From Cylicocyclus nassatus (lineage: Eukaryota; Nematoda; Chromadorea; Rhabditida; Strongylidae), in contig CATQJL010000316.1 in assembly GCA_958299035.1 (NCBI GenBank), positions 11,006,347-11,070,346 on the forward strand: a stretch of DNA of 64,000 nt. Reading direction: 5' to 3'. Shown here in pieces: positions 45,048 to 56,675 of the stretch. The notes beneath the pieces were generated by a model. That model searched no databases and was not told the DNA's origin. It was given only the letters and a program-made list of their open reading frames with translations. Each line of letters begins with the position of its first letter. The stretch's first letter is position 1. A program made the translations under genes and the position numbers.

Positions 45048-45870
45048 GTGGCTGTATTCCGTGGATTATTGGATTCCGCAATGATAGATAGTTTGGGCAG
45101 TCTGAGTCCACTCATACTCGATTTCATCGACTCGATGAGAGAAAACCTCGAAAGCGATCTGGTATGCAGTTTTTACGTTGAAATGTAGTCCTTGATAACA
45201 AGCAAGATTATATCAGGATCGTGACATAGCAGTGGTGACGATGATGCGGCTACACTATTCCAAACTTATTGCTGTGATCATTGATAATGTTAGTCCAGAA
45301 AATCGTGGCAGTCTCATTCCGGATGAAAAGAAGCAAAGCCTATTTCATCTATTCATCGGCTGGTGCAGCAGAACGATAGCAGCAGATAAAAAGAATAGGG
45401 AAAATGATGTATGTTTTCATGTTGCTGTTCTATGCATCGCTGTTTATTTAATCTTTTTCATTAAGGTTGGTTCATACGTGGAGCAAAAGGCGGCCTTAGC
45501 TATGACACGTCTACTCAGCTGTGGTAGAATATTTGAAGCTCAGAAATCTATTGGTGAAGATGGTTATTTATATGGCTGGTTGGAAAAACGTGTCAAGTGC
45601 GAATACTACGGTATGTTTATGTTGGAAATCACTTTTATGGTCCTTTTTCTCTTGTTTATCTTTCATAATATGCTTTTTCTTGTTTGAAATTGGTTATATC
45701 TCTTCGATGGTGAAAGTGTTTTTCAACTGAATCGTCTTATTTAAGAGTATCTGAAGTAGTACAGAATGTCACGCAATCGAGCCACCTGCTAGACTGGTTA
45801 ATGTCTTAGTGCTACAGTCAGCCAAGTGCTGTTGCTGCGAAATGCTTTCGAGCTCTTGTGCTCGTCTTCT
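45048..45870 (+). pseudogene. sax-2: Furry/SAX-2 homologue fragment, four exons, premature TAG
   Basis: Exons: 45048-45161 (VAVFRGLLDSAMIDSL), 45217-45408 (MRLHYSKLIAVIIDN, KKQSLFHLFIGWCS), 45466-45610 (SYVEQKAALAMTRLLSCG, GEDGYLYGWLEKR) and 45748-about 45870 (HLLDWLMS, TAG, CYSQPSAVAAKCFRAL). Acceptors are ATCAG/TTAAG, donors GTATGC/GTATGT, and phases agree. The string of motifs, with GYLYxWL then CYxxxxxVAxxCFxA, follows the cell-shape scaffold Furry (SAX-2 in C. elegans), which works with NDR kinase. The TAG at 45807-45809 falls where family members have an amino acid, so the copy is probably a pseudogene. The gene name rests on remembered similarity. Confidence 0.65.
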
Positions 45871-46121
45871 CACTGTATTATAGATCCCATCTGGTCATCT
45901 ACTTGGAACAGTAGTCAAAACCAGGCGTAGAGGGATTGCGCAGCTGCTGTGACTGCACAAACTTCGCTAGAAATGTCTCGCTGAGGTTGTCCTTCAGAAA
46001 GGATGGAAATCAAGTGGTGCGCACTTGCATATGCTGAAACTGAGAATTCAAAAAAGTACTCAAAGTTGAAGTTCAGTAATCGTAATGAACCAATCACAAT
46101 CAAAATTGGGATTTCTATGTT
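45195..46121 (+). repeat. Left arm of large inverted duplication
   Basis: About 927 bp repeated in inverse at 46463-47386 with very high identity by eye. It contains the second, third and fourth Furry-like exons and introns, but not the first (45048-45161). The arm runs from AACAAGCAAGATTATATCAGG to GGGATTTCTATGT. Confidence 0.9.
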
Positions 46122-46462
46122 TTCCAGGTACTCGATTACATGTTTTCCCTCTTCCGCGTTGCAAGGTCATGACCTCATAAAGGTTTCCTTCGAGCAGAAT
46201 GCCGCAGGCACATTAAGGTTCTAACCTACATCTTGGCTACAAGCTATATACCTGTTGGCGCGACCTTGTCAGTCACATATCCATACGTGATTAATGATGT
46301 CGTATAAAATGTCTATGTGTACTGGCATGAACTCGTTATCTAACCATTCACTTTGAACATATTACTGAACTTGAACTTAGATTTTGAAAAGTTGTTTGAA
46401 AAAAGTGCTTTTTGTGTTTTGTTTTGCGAACAATCATAGCTATGCAGAAGAACAACCTCGAA
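46122..46462. other. Spacer of the inverted duplication
   Basis: 341 bp between the arms, no coding frame, no recognisable element. Confidence 0.5.
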
Positions 46463-47386
46463 CACATAGAAATCCCAATTTTGATCGTGATTGTTCATTA
46501 TGATTACTGAACTTCAACTTTGAGTACTTTTTTGAATTCTCAGTTTCAGCATATGCAAGTGCGCACCACTTGATTTCCATCCTTTCTGAAGGACAACCTC
46601 AGGGAGACATTGCTAGCGAAGTTTGTGCAGTCACAGCAGCTGCATCCCTCTACGCCTGGTTTTGACTACTGTTCCAAGTCGATGACCAGTTGGGATCTAT
46701 AATACAGTGAGAACACGAGCACGAGAGCTCGAAAGCATTTCGCAGCAACAGCACTTGGCTGACTGTAGCACTAAGACATTAACCAGTCTAGCAGGTGGCT
46801 CGATTGCGTGATATTCCGTACTACTTCAGATACTCTTGAATAAGACGATTCAGTTGAAAAACACTTTCACCATCGAAGAGATATAACCAATTTCAAACAA
46901 GAAAGAGCATATTATGAAAGATAAACAAGAGAAAAAGGACCATAAAAGTGATTTCCAACATAAACATACCGTAGTATTCGCACTTGACACGTTTTTCCAA
47001 CCAGCCATATAAATAACCATCTTCACCAATAGATTTCTGAGCTTCAAATATTCTACCACAGCTGAGTAGACGTGTCATAGCTAAGGCCGCCTTTTGCTCC
47101 ACTTATGAACCAACCTTAATGAAAAAGATTAAATAAACAGCGATGCATAGAACAGCAACATGAAAACATACATCATATTCCCTATTCTTTTTATCTGCTG
47201 CTATCGTTCTGCTGCACCAGCCGATGAATAGATAAAATAGGCTTTGCTTCTTTTCATCCGGAATGAGACTGCCACGATTTTCTGGACTAACATTATCAAT
47301 GATCACAGCAATAAGTTTGGAATAGTGTAGCCGCATCATCGTCACCACTGCTATGTCACGATCCTGATATAATCTTGCTTGTTGAT
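46463..47386 (-). pseudogene. Right arm: inverted Furry/SAX-2 exon copies
   Basis: The minus-strand copy of 45195-46121 carries the counterparts of three exons: 47172-47363, 46970-47114 and the TAG-bearing exon near 46710-46833. Relative to the left arm, the second of these has TCATAA instead of TCATAC, giving a TAA after three codons, and the first shows His-to-Tyr and Asn-to-Tyr changes. The in-frame TAG is shared by both arms, so it predates the duplication. The copy cannot encode the full segment. Confidence 0.8.
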
Positions 47387-48047
47387 CACCCAGGTTCTTT
47401 CGACACCCCAGTGCAATATTGTTTCAAATCTGATTTGATCGGAGTAAGGCATAGTGTCCACGATACCGTCGCGCTGCGATTTCTGAATTACGACAACTGT
47501 TACGCACTCGTTGTATGCCTATGCGTCTGCTACGGCGCTTGTGATACTCGTCCGGCGCGACGGATCGCGGACCCTTTTTAGCTACGGCATAGTTCTGCAG
47601 CGATAATCACCGCGATTTCGGCAAAACTCAGCGATGTCGCGTCGCGCGTGTTGCACGGGCGACTGGGCGATATCGCTGATGTTGAATGAGATTTTGAGAG
47701 ACTTTCATAGACATGCATTGATGTTTAACTTGTTTTTTTTGTCTGAAGAAAAAGAAAATCCTTGTAAGAAGTTATGTAATTGTTGGGTGTCCCGTTTGCT
47801 ATACAGATCTAGGCTAATTTGTTTTTTGTGCTTTTTTTGTGAGTAATTGCTTTGCAAACTAAACTTGTAATTTATCATTTTATTTCGCATGGATAATCTC
47901 ACGTTTTGCAATTCGCATAATTGCAGGAGAATTTCTGTTTTTGATACTGGTGCATCAGCACAAAACGCTTATGTTTGTGTGTTTCCGCAGTCTTCTAGTG
48001 CTCTGCTCGAATTTTTTTCTAAAAAACTCCTAATAAGTTTCTGCTAG
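47387..48047. other. No supported gene
   Basis: GC-richer at 47400-47660, AT-rich after. A possible short exon near 47928-47975 (ISVFDTGASAQNAY) follows a TTGCAG, but its donor is poor and it was not assigned. Confidence 0.3.
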
Positions 48048-48281
48048 GCGCTACAAATGCCAACGTCATCTTTCCAATATGTTCCTTCTGATTACTTCTT
48101 CCAAAAACTTAGCGAAGAGTGTCCTAGTTATAGCTGTTGGCTTTCAAAGGGCACATTCGTAGACGAGCATTTGCCAGCAAGTGGTAAGCTTGTGAGGAAT
48201 GGACTTGATGAAAGGCAGACAAATGAAAATTTTTGTACTCGATATCATCACGATTGGCATGAGCAATGGTGGATGCTGAGA
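48048..48281 (+). CDS. Candidate coding exon, 78 codons
   Basis: An acceptor TTTCTGCTAG precedes an open frame ALQMPTSSFQYVPSDYFF ... GTFVDEHLPASGKLV ... DWHEQWWMLR that ends exactly at a GTGAGTAAG donor. Phase 0 at both ends. Composition is protein-like, with Cys and Trp in plausible spacing. I do not recognise the product; neighbouring exons were not found, partly because a mariner-type foldback lies just downstream. Confidence 0.45.
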
Positions 48282-48334
48282 GTGAGTAAGCGGATTACTC
48301 CATGAGAACAAATTCTATCAGCTTTTGTGCAAAG

Positions 48335-48470
48335 ACTTGGGATCGCGAGCACTATGCCCATGTCCTCTCGAAGAGCGATTTCGTCGTCGCGATTTCGTCG
48401 CCCAATCCATCGAATTCCCCGGCGACAAAATCGCGACGACGATATCGCGAACACTATGCCCGTTCCCAAA
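48335..48470. repeat. Small mixed direct/inverted repeat
   Basis: CGCGAGCACTATGCCCATG (about 48345) and CGCGAACACTATGCCCGTTC (about 48447) are direct copies, while GATTTCGTCGTCGCGATTTC and CGACAAAATCGCGACGACG between them are inverse. The block is GC-rich compared with its flanks. Confidence 0.6.
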
Positions 48471-48534
48471 AAGTCCCGATTTTTCAGGTAGTTTTTTTTA
48501 TCCAGAAATAGAAAGAAATCCTGTATGCTTAATG

Positions 48535-49548
48535 TTAGGTCGGTGCAAAAGTTTTGTAAGTTTTTTCAATCCACAAACATGCTAGAATGAAGATAAACGA
48601 ACATTACAAAATGTATCCGATGTAGAATCTTTTCCTCTTTCCAGCGGAAACTCACATTGTGTTTCGTTGCAAAAATGATGAGATATTTGCTGGAAATTGC
48701 AACCATTCGTTTTTGCCATGTCCAAATTTCACTAATTTTCCAAATTTTTGTAAAGAACTTTCGGAGTACCCCTAAGAACCATTGGATAGGGCAAACCTTT
48801 TGCCAACAGAAGCGATTTTTTTCTTTTTCTCAGCTGCTTTTTCAGATTTTTGCTAAATAATTTTCTAAAGTCTTGCGTTTAGGATGAATCGCATAATTGT
48901 TATTCCACCAAGCACTGCAAAACCTATAAAATACTGAGGTTTCAACACTCAATTATTACTACCGCTACCATTACAAAGTAGATAAGCGGTTTTCGCTTCA
49001 AATTATGAAGATTTTGAAGCATAGGTTACGCCAGTGCGCACTCCTGAAATTGAGAAATACTGCGGCTTTCCCTACAAATTTCGCCTGTCTTGGCAAAAAA
49101 AAGACGTGTTAGAAAAAGCAGAAAAAGTTGCATCGAATGGTGGCTGGGGTGTTAAACATTTATGTTCTACGAGATTGAAATAGGCTGAATGTAAAATTTG
49201 TTCACTTCAAAATTAAATCATAGAAGTTTTGAAAGAGAAGTCGTAGGGTTATGAAAAATCGCTTCTGTTGGCAAAAGGTTTGCCCTATCTGCTAGCCATT
49301 AGAACTCCTCCGAAAGTCTCATACAAAAATTTTGAAAATTAGTGAAATTTGGAGATGGTAAAAACGAAGGTTGCGATTTCAAGCGAGCATCTCATCATTC
49401 TCTGAACGAAACACAATGTTAGTTTAGCACCTGGAAAGAGGAAGAGATTCTACATCGGATACATTTTGAAATGTTCGTTTATCTTCATTCTACATAGCAT
49501 GTTTGCCGATGGATTGAAAAAACTTACAAAACTTTTGCACCGACCTAA
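48535..49548. mobile_element. Mariner-type foldback element, 1.0 kb
   Basis: The ends TTAGGTCGGTGCAAAAG and CTTTTGCACCGACCTAA are perfect inverse complements, extended by TTTTGTAAGTTTTTTCAATCC. TA follows the right end (49549-49550); the left TA is mutated to TG. TTAGGTYGGTGCAAAAGT is the classic mariner terminus. The arms are about 300 bp inverse copies; no transposase. Confidence 0.85.
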
Positions 49549-49550
49549 TA

Positions 49551-50628
49551 TATTGTTTGAAAGAGCATGAAGAGCTCTTTCGAATGGTGTGTCAATTCCT
49601 CTATAACTTTACGGTATGGCAGCGCAAGAATGAGCGATGTTCAAAAAACCCTGCTCGAGTTCTTCAAGGCTTCCAAAATGTCGAGTATTATAAGCTTGTC
49701 ATGGTCAACAACATTACAAGCCGATAAAGAAACTCTCAAAAAGTGGTTTTCAGGTTTCGATGGATAAAACTGCGAGAACGTTCTCTAAGCCCAAATTTAG
49801 TTTTGCCGAGTTTTTATGACCTGCCTTTTCTGCTTAAAAAACTCGTGCTGATTGGATGTTTGAAATTTTTTGGACATGCAATTGCGAAGTACGAGGCAAT
49901 GACGTTTGACCCATATTTTCGATACATAGAGCCATGCACTCTGATAAACTTCACCTTGAGCGTCATGATAAAAACCATGTTAACCTGAAGAAAAGAACAG
50001 AATTTATCCGAGGCGAAACCCCGGATATTATAACATAACTTTATAGGAGTAAATGTGAATGGGGCAAGTATAGTGAGTGATATTCGAAAAAAGCACAGAA
50101 AACAAAAGATTGCGTTTTTTGTAGCATTTCCTGATAAAAAAAAGGTTTTATTTGAAAATTACCCCTGAATTTAGGTCGAAAATTCTTAATTAACCTTTTC
50201 ATAGGCTACGATTTATTGTTTGAAGTTTATGAAAGCTGCTGGAGTCTAATAAAAACGAGAAACTACGCTTAAATTTTGCGCAGAAGGTCGCCACTGAGAG
50301 CTGGTTTGTCTCGTTATGGAGAGATTTTTAACATCCGCGACGTTGTCAGTAGTTGTCAGTACTCCTGACCGTGTCGATGATCAGAATGGTATGTAATGTT
50401 ACAGGTTTTCGTTTGACCCCGCCGAGAACTGCAATTAGAGCCAAATGCCCCGTTAGCTCTGGTCTATCTCTGCGAGTTGCGCGCTGCCTCGCTGCCCCAA
50501 AAACGGGGCGCGGGGCTTTCCGCTTTGGTATCCCTTTCTTCGTTTTTAATTTGATCTTAGCATACTGAATAATATATTGAAGCTCTTGATCTCTACTTTC
50601 AAAATGACAACGTCGCAGAACACCATAC
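49551..50628. other. No supported gene
   Basis: Short frames only. A GC-rich patch at 50415-50540 (CCCCGTTAGC .. GCCCCAAAAACGGGGCGCGGGGC) can fold and resembles the GC-rich patch near 62085-62100. Confidence 0.3.
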
Positions 50629-50797
50629 CTGAATTAAACGAGGAGTCTTTCAGAAAGTTTTCAAAAATTCCTTGTTTTTTCTTCATAGATCTTTTCACAG
50701 GGTTTTTTGTGCATTTAATAGATCTTGCTTCCGTCAATAAGGAAGACAACGTCGCTGGGCTAATTTCTTCGACTGAGATATCTAGCACTGCCAAAAG
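50629..50797 (-). CDS. Candidate coding exon, 56 codons
   Basis: On the minus strand an acceptor TTTTGGCAG precedes LLAVLDISVEEISPATLSSL, KNPVKRSMKKKQGIFENFL and DSSFNS, ending at AG|GTATGG. Phase 0 in, phase 1 out. The peptide looks like folded, charged helical protein. No family recognised. A weaker neighbouring candidate (QRREIDTKQLAKAEGALE) follows TTTTTAG at about 51286 on the same strand. Confidence 0.45.
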
Positions 50798-51943
50798 CTG
50801 CCAAAAGTATGGTTGTTCATAAGCCTTTATTGGAGCAAGTTATTTAGTAAGCAACCATTGAGCTACAACTACACGCTTGAGACATTTTGCTCAGAATTTG
50901 TTCGAGCACAACAAAGTTAACAACGTCACCAGAAACAGAAATTCCGAAAAAGGGTAAAAATTCAAAGGACGCATTAAAAACTAAGTTGTCTTTGCATTTC
51001 GACTTAGAAAAAAACAAAACTTCGCTTTCTCATAACTACGGGGTTTTCGTTTATTTTCTTCTTGATAATCACCCCAAAATATGCTTGTTTTTGAATAATG
51101 GCAAAGAAAAAAATAGTTATCCCTTGTCTCCCCCCGTGCTGTGGATCGCCTGGTCTTGTAGCGGAAACCTGCAATTCGAAATGCCGCTGAACAAAAAATT
51201 TCAAACTGACTGAGGCGTTTTATCTGGTTCTCAAGTGCACCTTCTGCTTTCGCTAATTGTTTTGTATCTATTTCTCTTCTTTGATTTCCTAAAAACAACC
51301 TTCACTTCTTATAAGGGGAGATACTCAAACAACCTTCACTTCAGACGCTCTATCCCTATACTATCGAAGATATAGTTGGACCAGAAGCGAGAAATACGAT
51401 GGGGTTTGGAAACATACGCCCTAATGCGTAAGTGAAGCCAGTTATTGCTTTTTTCATTAGCCAATGAATGTGCATGTCGTCAAAGACACTATACAGCGAG
51501 TTTGCGTCTTAAGCCCGTGTGCACTTAATCCTCGCGGGGGGGGGGTAGGGATTTGAGAGGGGATGCGACATATCGCCACTCTAGATATCTTTACTCTTCC
51601 TTTTCTACCTGGACTATAGAGTTTACATGCGCTAATACCTGCGCTCAATAATTGCCGGTGTTGTCGTACACATATTCTTACCTAGGGATCACCCCTTATT
51701 TCCAAAGTCATTTATCTTCTTAAGAAGTCAATAAAATGCTGCAAAACTGTACTGAGGATATACTACGGCACTGCTAAACATGTTTATATCATAGACAACT
51801 AAAATTTCAGGATACCAGAATTCGATGAACCACTGCTCGCGAGGTAGAGATTTATTGAAAAATTCATAATATTTAGATTCCATTTTTTCTGTCAAAAACA
51901 TGCTTGGCGTGGTGATTCCCTGGGGATCCCCTGGAGACCTCTG
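50798..51943. other. Mostly noncoding, hAT-like subterminal motifs
   Basis: CAACCTTCACTTC occurs twice near 51297 and 51332, like the subterminal motif of the hAT-like family, but no matching TIR pair was found. A minus-strand frame (about 51730-51940, SMFLTEKMESKYYEFF) ends at the hAT-like insertion; it could be a disrupted exon. Confidence 0.3.
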
Positions 51944-53686
51944 CAGAGGTGCGATGGGTGGAGCCGAAAAAAATAAGAAGAAAAAATAAGAGAAACAAAT
52001 TCGAAGGTTAGTAAAAGTTTCTCGCTCATTTTTCTTCGGGAACTCGCCGTGGCCTACTGCGAGCACCCGGAGGCCATCCTGGCATGGACGCATCTAAGCC
52101 TCAGCACTTCCCACAAACTCGGAGAACAAAGCTTCTTGATGATTTTTGGAACTCTAACCCAGTGGTCCTTTAGAGCCAACAACTGTGACCCAGCGGACCT
52201 TAGAGCCACAAATACGTGAGTACAGCGGCATAAATATTTGGAATAAACGTGTGATCAAATGGTGTATTTGTATAAAACTCAGTTAGACTTTACGTGTTTT
52301 ATTGAGTAAATTCCGTTATAACGTACTCCGAAAAAAGTAGGTCGATCTAGGCATTAATCACTGAAAACCAGAATTTCGAATGATAAAATAGCGAAAAGTC
52401 ATGCGAAAATTTCACTGTTATATACTGGCGAGAAGATGTTAGCAAATGCGACTTTATAGGTCTCGAAGGGCAAGTATTGTTCTAGCAGACGGTGAAAAAA
52501 TCAGGTCGATTTGAGCAATGGCCGCTGAGAACGAGAATTTTTAAAAATTAGGCCATTTCAGGTTGCTTATTGACAGCTAACGTTTAGACCCTATAAATCT
52601 GGGATGTGAAGGTGTGCAATGTTGCGACTTCACAGGTTTTACAGAGTAAGGTTTGCACTGTCAGATTTTTTCTTAGCCGTACCAATTCATTGAGATGCCG
52701 CCGAGATTCAGGCTCTTGAAAAAACAAGTAAAAAACCGCTTTTTAGGATTCAACAGCTCATAACTTTTGCAGAATTGCATGAATCATGTTGCAACTTCAT
52801 AGGCTGGATTCTCCTCTTCAAGAGCTTTCAGAAGATATACAGGGCTTATTAAACGCAGTCTCGCTTGCATCAGCATCTCCAGTCTCGCTCTGAACTCTGC
52901 GTCTCTTCCGTGAACATGCTCTCTAATCACATCCAATCGATTGAGGCTCCGCCTTTTCAGCGCTCGCCCTGAGAAAGTGGGCAGAGAGCATGTGTGCGAA
53001 AGAGATGCAGAGTCCAGCGCGAGAGTGGAGATGCTGACGCAAGCGACTGATACACTAAGCCCTTTATGACATGTAAGGTTTCGCGCCTCTCACGACAGAT
53101 GCCCGGGGTGGAGACTTTTCATCACAAAGTCTCCACTGGCGGCTTTCAGCCAATACATTAGCATGGGCGAGGTGAAAATTTTGGTATAAAAAGTCTCCAC
53201 CTACGGCTAAGAAAAAATCTGACAGTGCAAACCTTACTCTATAAAACCTGTGAAGTCGCAACATTGCACACCTTCACATCCCAGATTTATAGGAGTCTAA
53301 ACGTTAGCTGTCGATAAGCAACCTAAAATGACGTAACTTTCGAAAATTCTTGTTCTCGGCTGCCATTGCTCAAATCGACCTGATTTTTTTCACCGTCTGC
53401 TAGAACAATACTTGCCCTTCGAGACCTATGAAGTCGCATTTGCCAACATCTTCTCGCCAGTATATAACAGTGAAAATTTCGCATGATTTTACGGTATTTT
53501 ATCATTCGAGATTCTGGTTTCTGGTTCTCTTGGTTCTGCCTAGATCCACCTACTACATAAATATATGCTCTCAATACTTTTTTGCGATGCTTTTGCTCAT
53601 TTTCCTTCTTTTAACCTTCAGCAGGAACTTCTTTAGACCCAAAAGTGAAGGTAGGCGAAGACTCGGCTCCGACTATCGCACCTCTG
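51944..53686. mobile_element. hAT-like foldback element, second long copy
   Basis: The ends are CAGAGGTGCGATGGG and ATCGCACCTCTG, with flanking octamers GACCTCTG and GAGCCCTG (6 of 8 equal, a decayed duplication). The interior is homologous to 10666-12351, with the same motifs TTCAGCTCATAAC-like and GTTGCGACTTCA, and folds back on itself: about 52250-52840 inversely matches about 53065-53580. A 225-bp MITE occupies the loop. Confidence 0.85.
52840..53064. mobile_element. Tc1/mariner-type MITE nested in the hAT-like foldback
   Basis: TA at 52838-52839 and 53065-53066 flank inverted ends CAGGGCTTA and TAAGCCCTT; similarity continues inward (GCATCAGCATCTCCA and its inverse). It lies at the centre of the host element's palindrome. 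Confidence 0.8.
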
Positions 53687-53877
53687 GAGCCCTGGCGATC
53701 ACACAAAATGGTAAAAAAAACTGATCTTGTATGGAAGTAACAATCATGCGCCGATATAACTGTATGAAAACCTTTATAAGCAAGATAGAGAATAAAGTGG
53801 AAAGATAGAGTAACGAGATATGACGCATCCTCACCTCCCCTCCTCAGCGGGGATGTACGTGCATACTGACCTATGTA

Positions 53878-55131
53878 CAGTGCTGAACATTATTATAGGG
53901 ACACTCTAGAAATCGTCGTAATTTTCATTCTTGTCACTGAATCTGTCTGAAACTTTGCTGTATGGTGCGCATGTAAGCCTACCATAACTCCTCAGAACGG
54001 CTTCCAATCCCGTTGATTTCGAACGGAAAAAAATGGAAAAATTCGAAAAAGCTTGTTTTGCAGGCTGGACATAATTATAAGGACACCTGGCCTTTTTAAG
54101 CATTATCGCATTCCTTGACTCCCAAATTTTTTTGTAGAGTTACATCCCAGAATATGAAACTTTTGCAGCACCTAGGACCTGTCATGCTACTCAAGAAAAG
54201 ATGATCCTTGCGAGCGCTTTCGTAAACTCTGCGTAATCGCTGATTTTGACGGACAGACTTCAACCTCACCATAGGGTTGTCGCGCTTTTGCACCACAAAA
54301 CTCACTTTCCAACGGTCGTGAAGTGATGGACTCGATTCATTACATTGTCTACGTGGAGATGCATCTTCTGCAACAACTTTTAGATTTTTTCTAGTGCTGC
54401 AGTTGCCATTTAGATCTGAAATACTTCCAACGAAAATTCTATGCGAGCAGTAGATTCAACATAATCACAAATCTCACTATTTTATTCTCTGTTTCATGTC
54501 GCATTTTGCGCGGTAGCTGAGATTAGCAAGATTTTGAAGTTTCAAGCGGTCTCCTGTTCGATTTCTTGATTTGAGTTGGATATGATTGTGCAAAGTGCTC
54601 GACTCAACTCTCAACGGATGACAACTGCGGCTGAACCAGAATGTGCAACCCCGAAGTTTTTTCCTGACTAGGCACACAAGTTTATTGTTGTACGTGTATT
54701 GTTGCGGCTACATTGCAGCGTTTTCTGTAACTTGGAAAGTTTTGTGGTGCAAAAGCGCGACAACCCTATGGTGAGGTTGAAGTCTGTTCGTCAAAATCAG
54801 CGATTACGCAGAGTTTACGAAAGCGCTCTTCACCTCATCTATCCAGAAAGGTCAGTAGACTCCATGATTATCATTTGAAATGAACAAGGGCTTGAAAACT
54901 CTTCAAACCGGTTGTTTACTGAAGCAGTTTGACTTCTGATGCCTTTGGAAACGAAAAATGCAAGGATCATCTTTCCTTGAGTAGCATGACAGGCCCTAGG
55001 TGCTGCAAAAGTTTCATATTCTGGGATTAGGCTTACATGCGCACCATACAGCAAAGTTTCAGACAGATTCACTGACAAGAATGAAAATTACGACGATTTC
55101 TAGAGTGTCCCCATAATTATGTCCAGCACTG
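53878..55131. mobile_element. Tc1-type foldback element, 1.25 kb
   Basis: TA at 53876-53877 and 55132-55133 flank ends CAGTGCTGAACATTATTATA and the inverse of TATGTCCAGCACTG; a CAGTGCTGGACATAATTAT start is typical of Tc1-group elements. The inverse match runs from the ends through GACACTCTAGAAATCGTCG to about 54310 and 54740. A 430-bp unique centre has short frames only. Confidence 0.85.
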
Positions 55132-55133
55132 TA

Positions 55134-56011
55134 TTAGGTTGCTGCAAAACTGAACGTTTTGTGAGTTATCACTTTGAGGTATCATCACTTTTTTAAGAAA
55201 TCATATTTTTCGATGCCATAAAAACCATCAGAAGCAGCAATCCTTTTGCAATACAGCTCACATCCACCTATACTCATGTCACGAACGGGCACAAAAATAG
55301 AATTAAAAAATAAAAGTATTTTTCTGAAGCTTCATTTTCGACAAACCAAAACTCTCTTTAAAATTTGTTAGTATAGGTGATGAGAGCCTACCTTGTAGTC
55401 GCAAGCCAATAGTACAAAAGAAGATAGGAAGGGCTTGGATGATAATGCTTGCGAAAAGAAAAAATGGTCACCTTTTCCAATATTTTTTATAAGCCACAAA
55501 CCCCAACTTACGACGTCTTTTGATTTTTTTTTGATCTTGCGTACTGAACAGCTGAACATTTTTGCAAAAAAAAAACTGCCAACAGTAGGGTCACTTTTAC
55601 GTTTACAAAAATGAGCAAAGTCTGGCAATTGCTTTCTCCAATAGAAATCCATGGGCCACAGAATGACCGCAATTATCCATGTTCAGGCCTTGTAATCTCA
55701 GCTTAGATGATTCCAAGAAATACGGTTAAACTGCATAATGTATGCAATTTTGAAGTAACTGAATTTTTGAGTTTGAACATTTGCGCATAAATTCTGGCCA
55801 GAAAAGTGAACGCGATGAAGTTTTGATTTTTGCGGTTATGTGAAGCTTCTTAAATTCTTAACAAATGAGGCTAGAAGCCTGCCTCCACCACTATATAGAG
55901 CCTAAAAGCTCTTCTTCATAGTGTGCTGATTTGGTTTCAGACAGGAAAGCTTGATCGAAGAAAGCAAGCAAAGCAGGGCTTAAAACGCTCATTGCTTTTG
56001 CATTAACCTAA
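55134..56011. mobile_element. Mariner-type MITE abutting the Tc1-type element
   Basis: TTAGGTTGCTGCAAAACTG at the left and the inverse of TTAGGTTAATGCAAAAGC at the right, with TA at 55132-55133 and 56012-56013. The left TA is the same dinucleotide that bounds the previous element. Confidence 0.7.
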
Positions 56012-56013
56012 TA

Positions 56014-56675
56014 TTTGTGAACCAAAAATACAGATTTCAGCCATGTCAACAATAATCTGTTATCTAATCTGTTATCAACATCTAATGCGCGCGACGGGTG
56101 GCCATTACAAATCCATTAAGGAAAAAGGGACTGAGCACAAGACAGATTCCAAGAATCATTACTATATAAGAGTGAATTCAAATAACAGCCATACTACTTA
56201 TGAGCCGGTCTAATACTATCACATCAACATACATGATACTGGAGTTATATCATCTGAAATTTGCTTTTAATGAAACCATCTTTGCTAACTAAGACCATAC
56301 ATACGTCAGAGGTAGTCACTCATATTTTATCCCACAAGGGAAGGAGCGTTGGTCGAAGTGGCCTTCCAAGATGAGATATATACTATCTTGTAGAGCTTTG
56401 AACGCCGATTCCAAATCTGTCTTAGCTATCTGCTGTCGGCTTCTGAGTTTTTGTGAATAAAAATTTGAATGCAAAATTGGTATAAAATCAGTCTATTTTC
56501 CTAACGTTTGAATGAGGTAGCAGCGAGTTGGCCTATTTGAATCAAGAATATTTGTTGCACCGAGTGACCCGACTACCAGCTACATCCCAGAAAAATTGTT
56601 ACGGCTGACTTTATGCTAATTTTGCATTTGAATTCTTACCCACAAAAGCCTACATAACTCCTCGCCCAGAAGCCG
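56014..56675. other. No supported gene
   Basis: AT-rich sequence without readable domains. A short segment near 56390-56450 resembles, inverted, the last residues of the RTE-like relic (AGCTTTGAACGCCGATTCC), suggesting a second LINE scrap. Confidence 0.3.
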
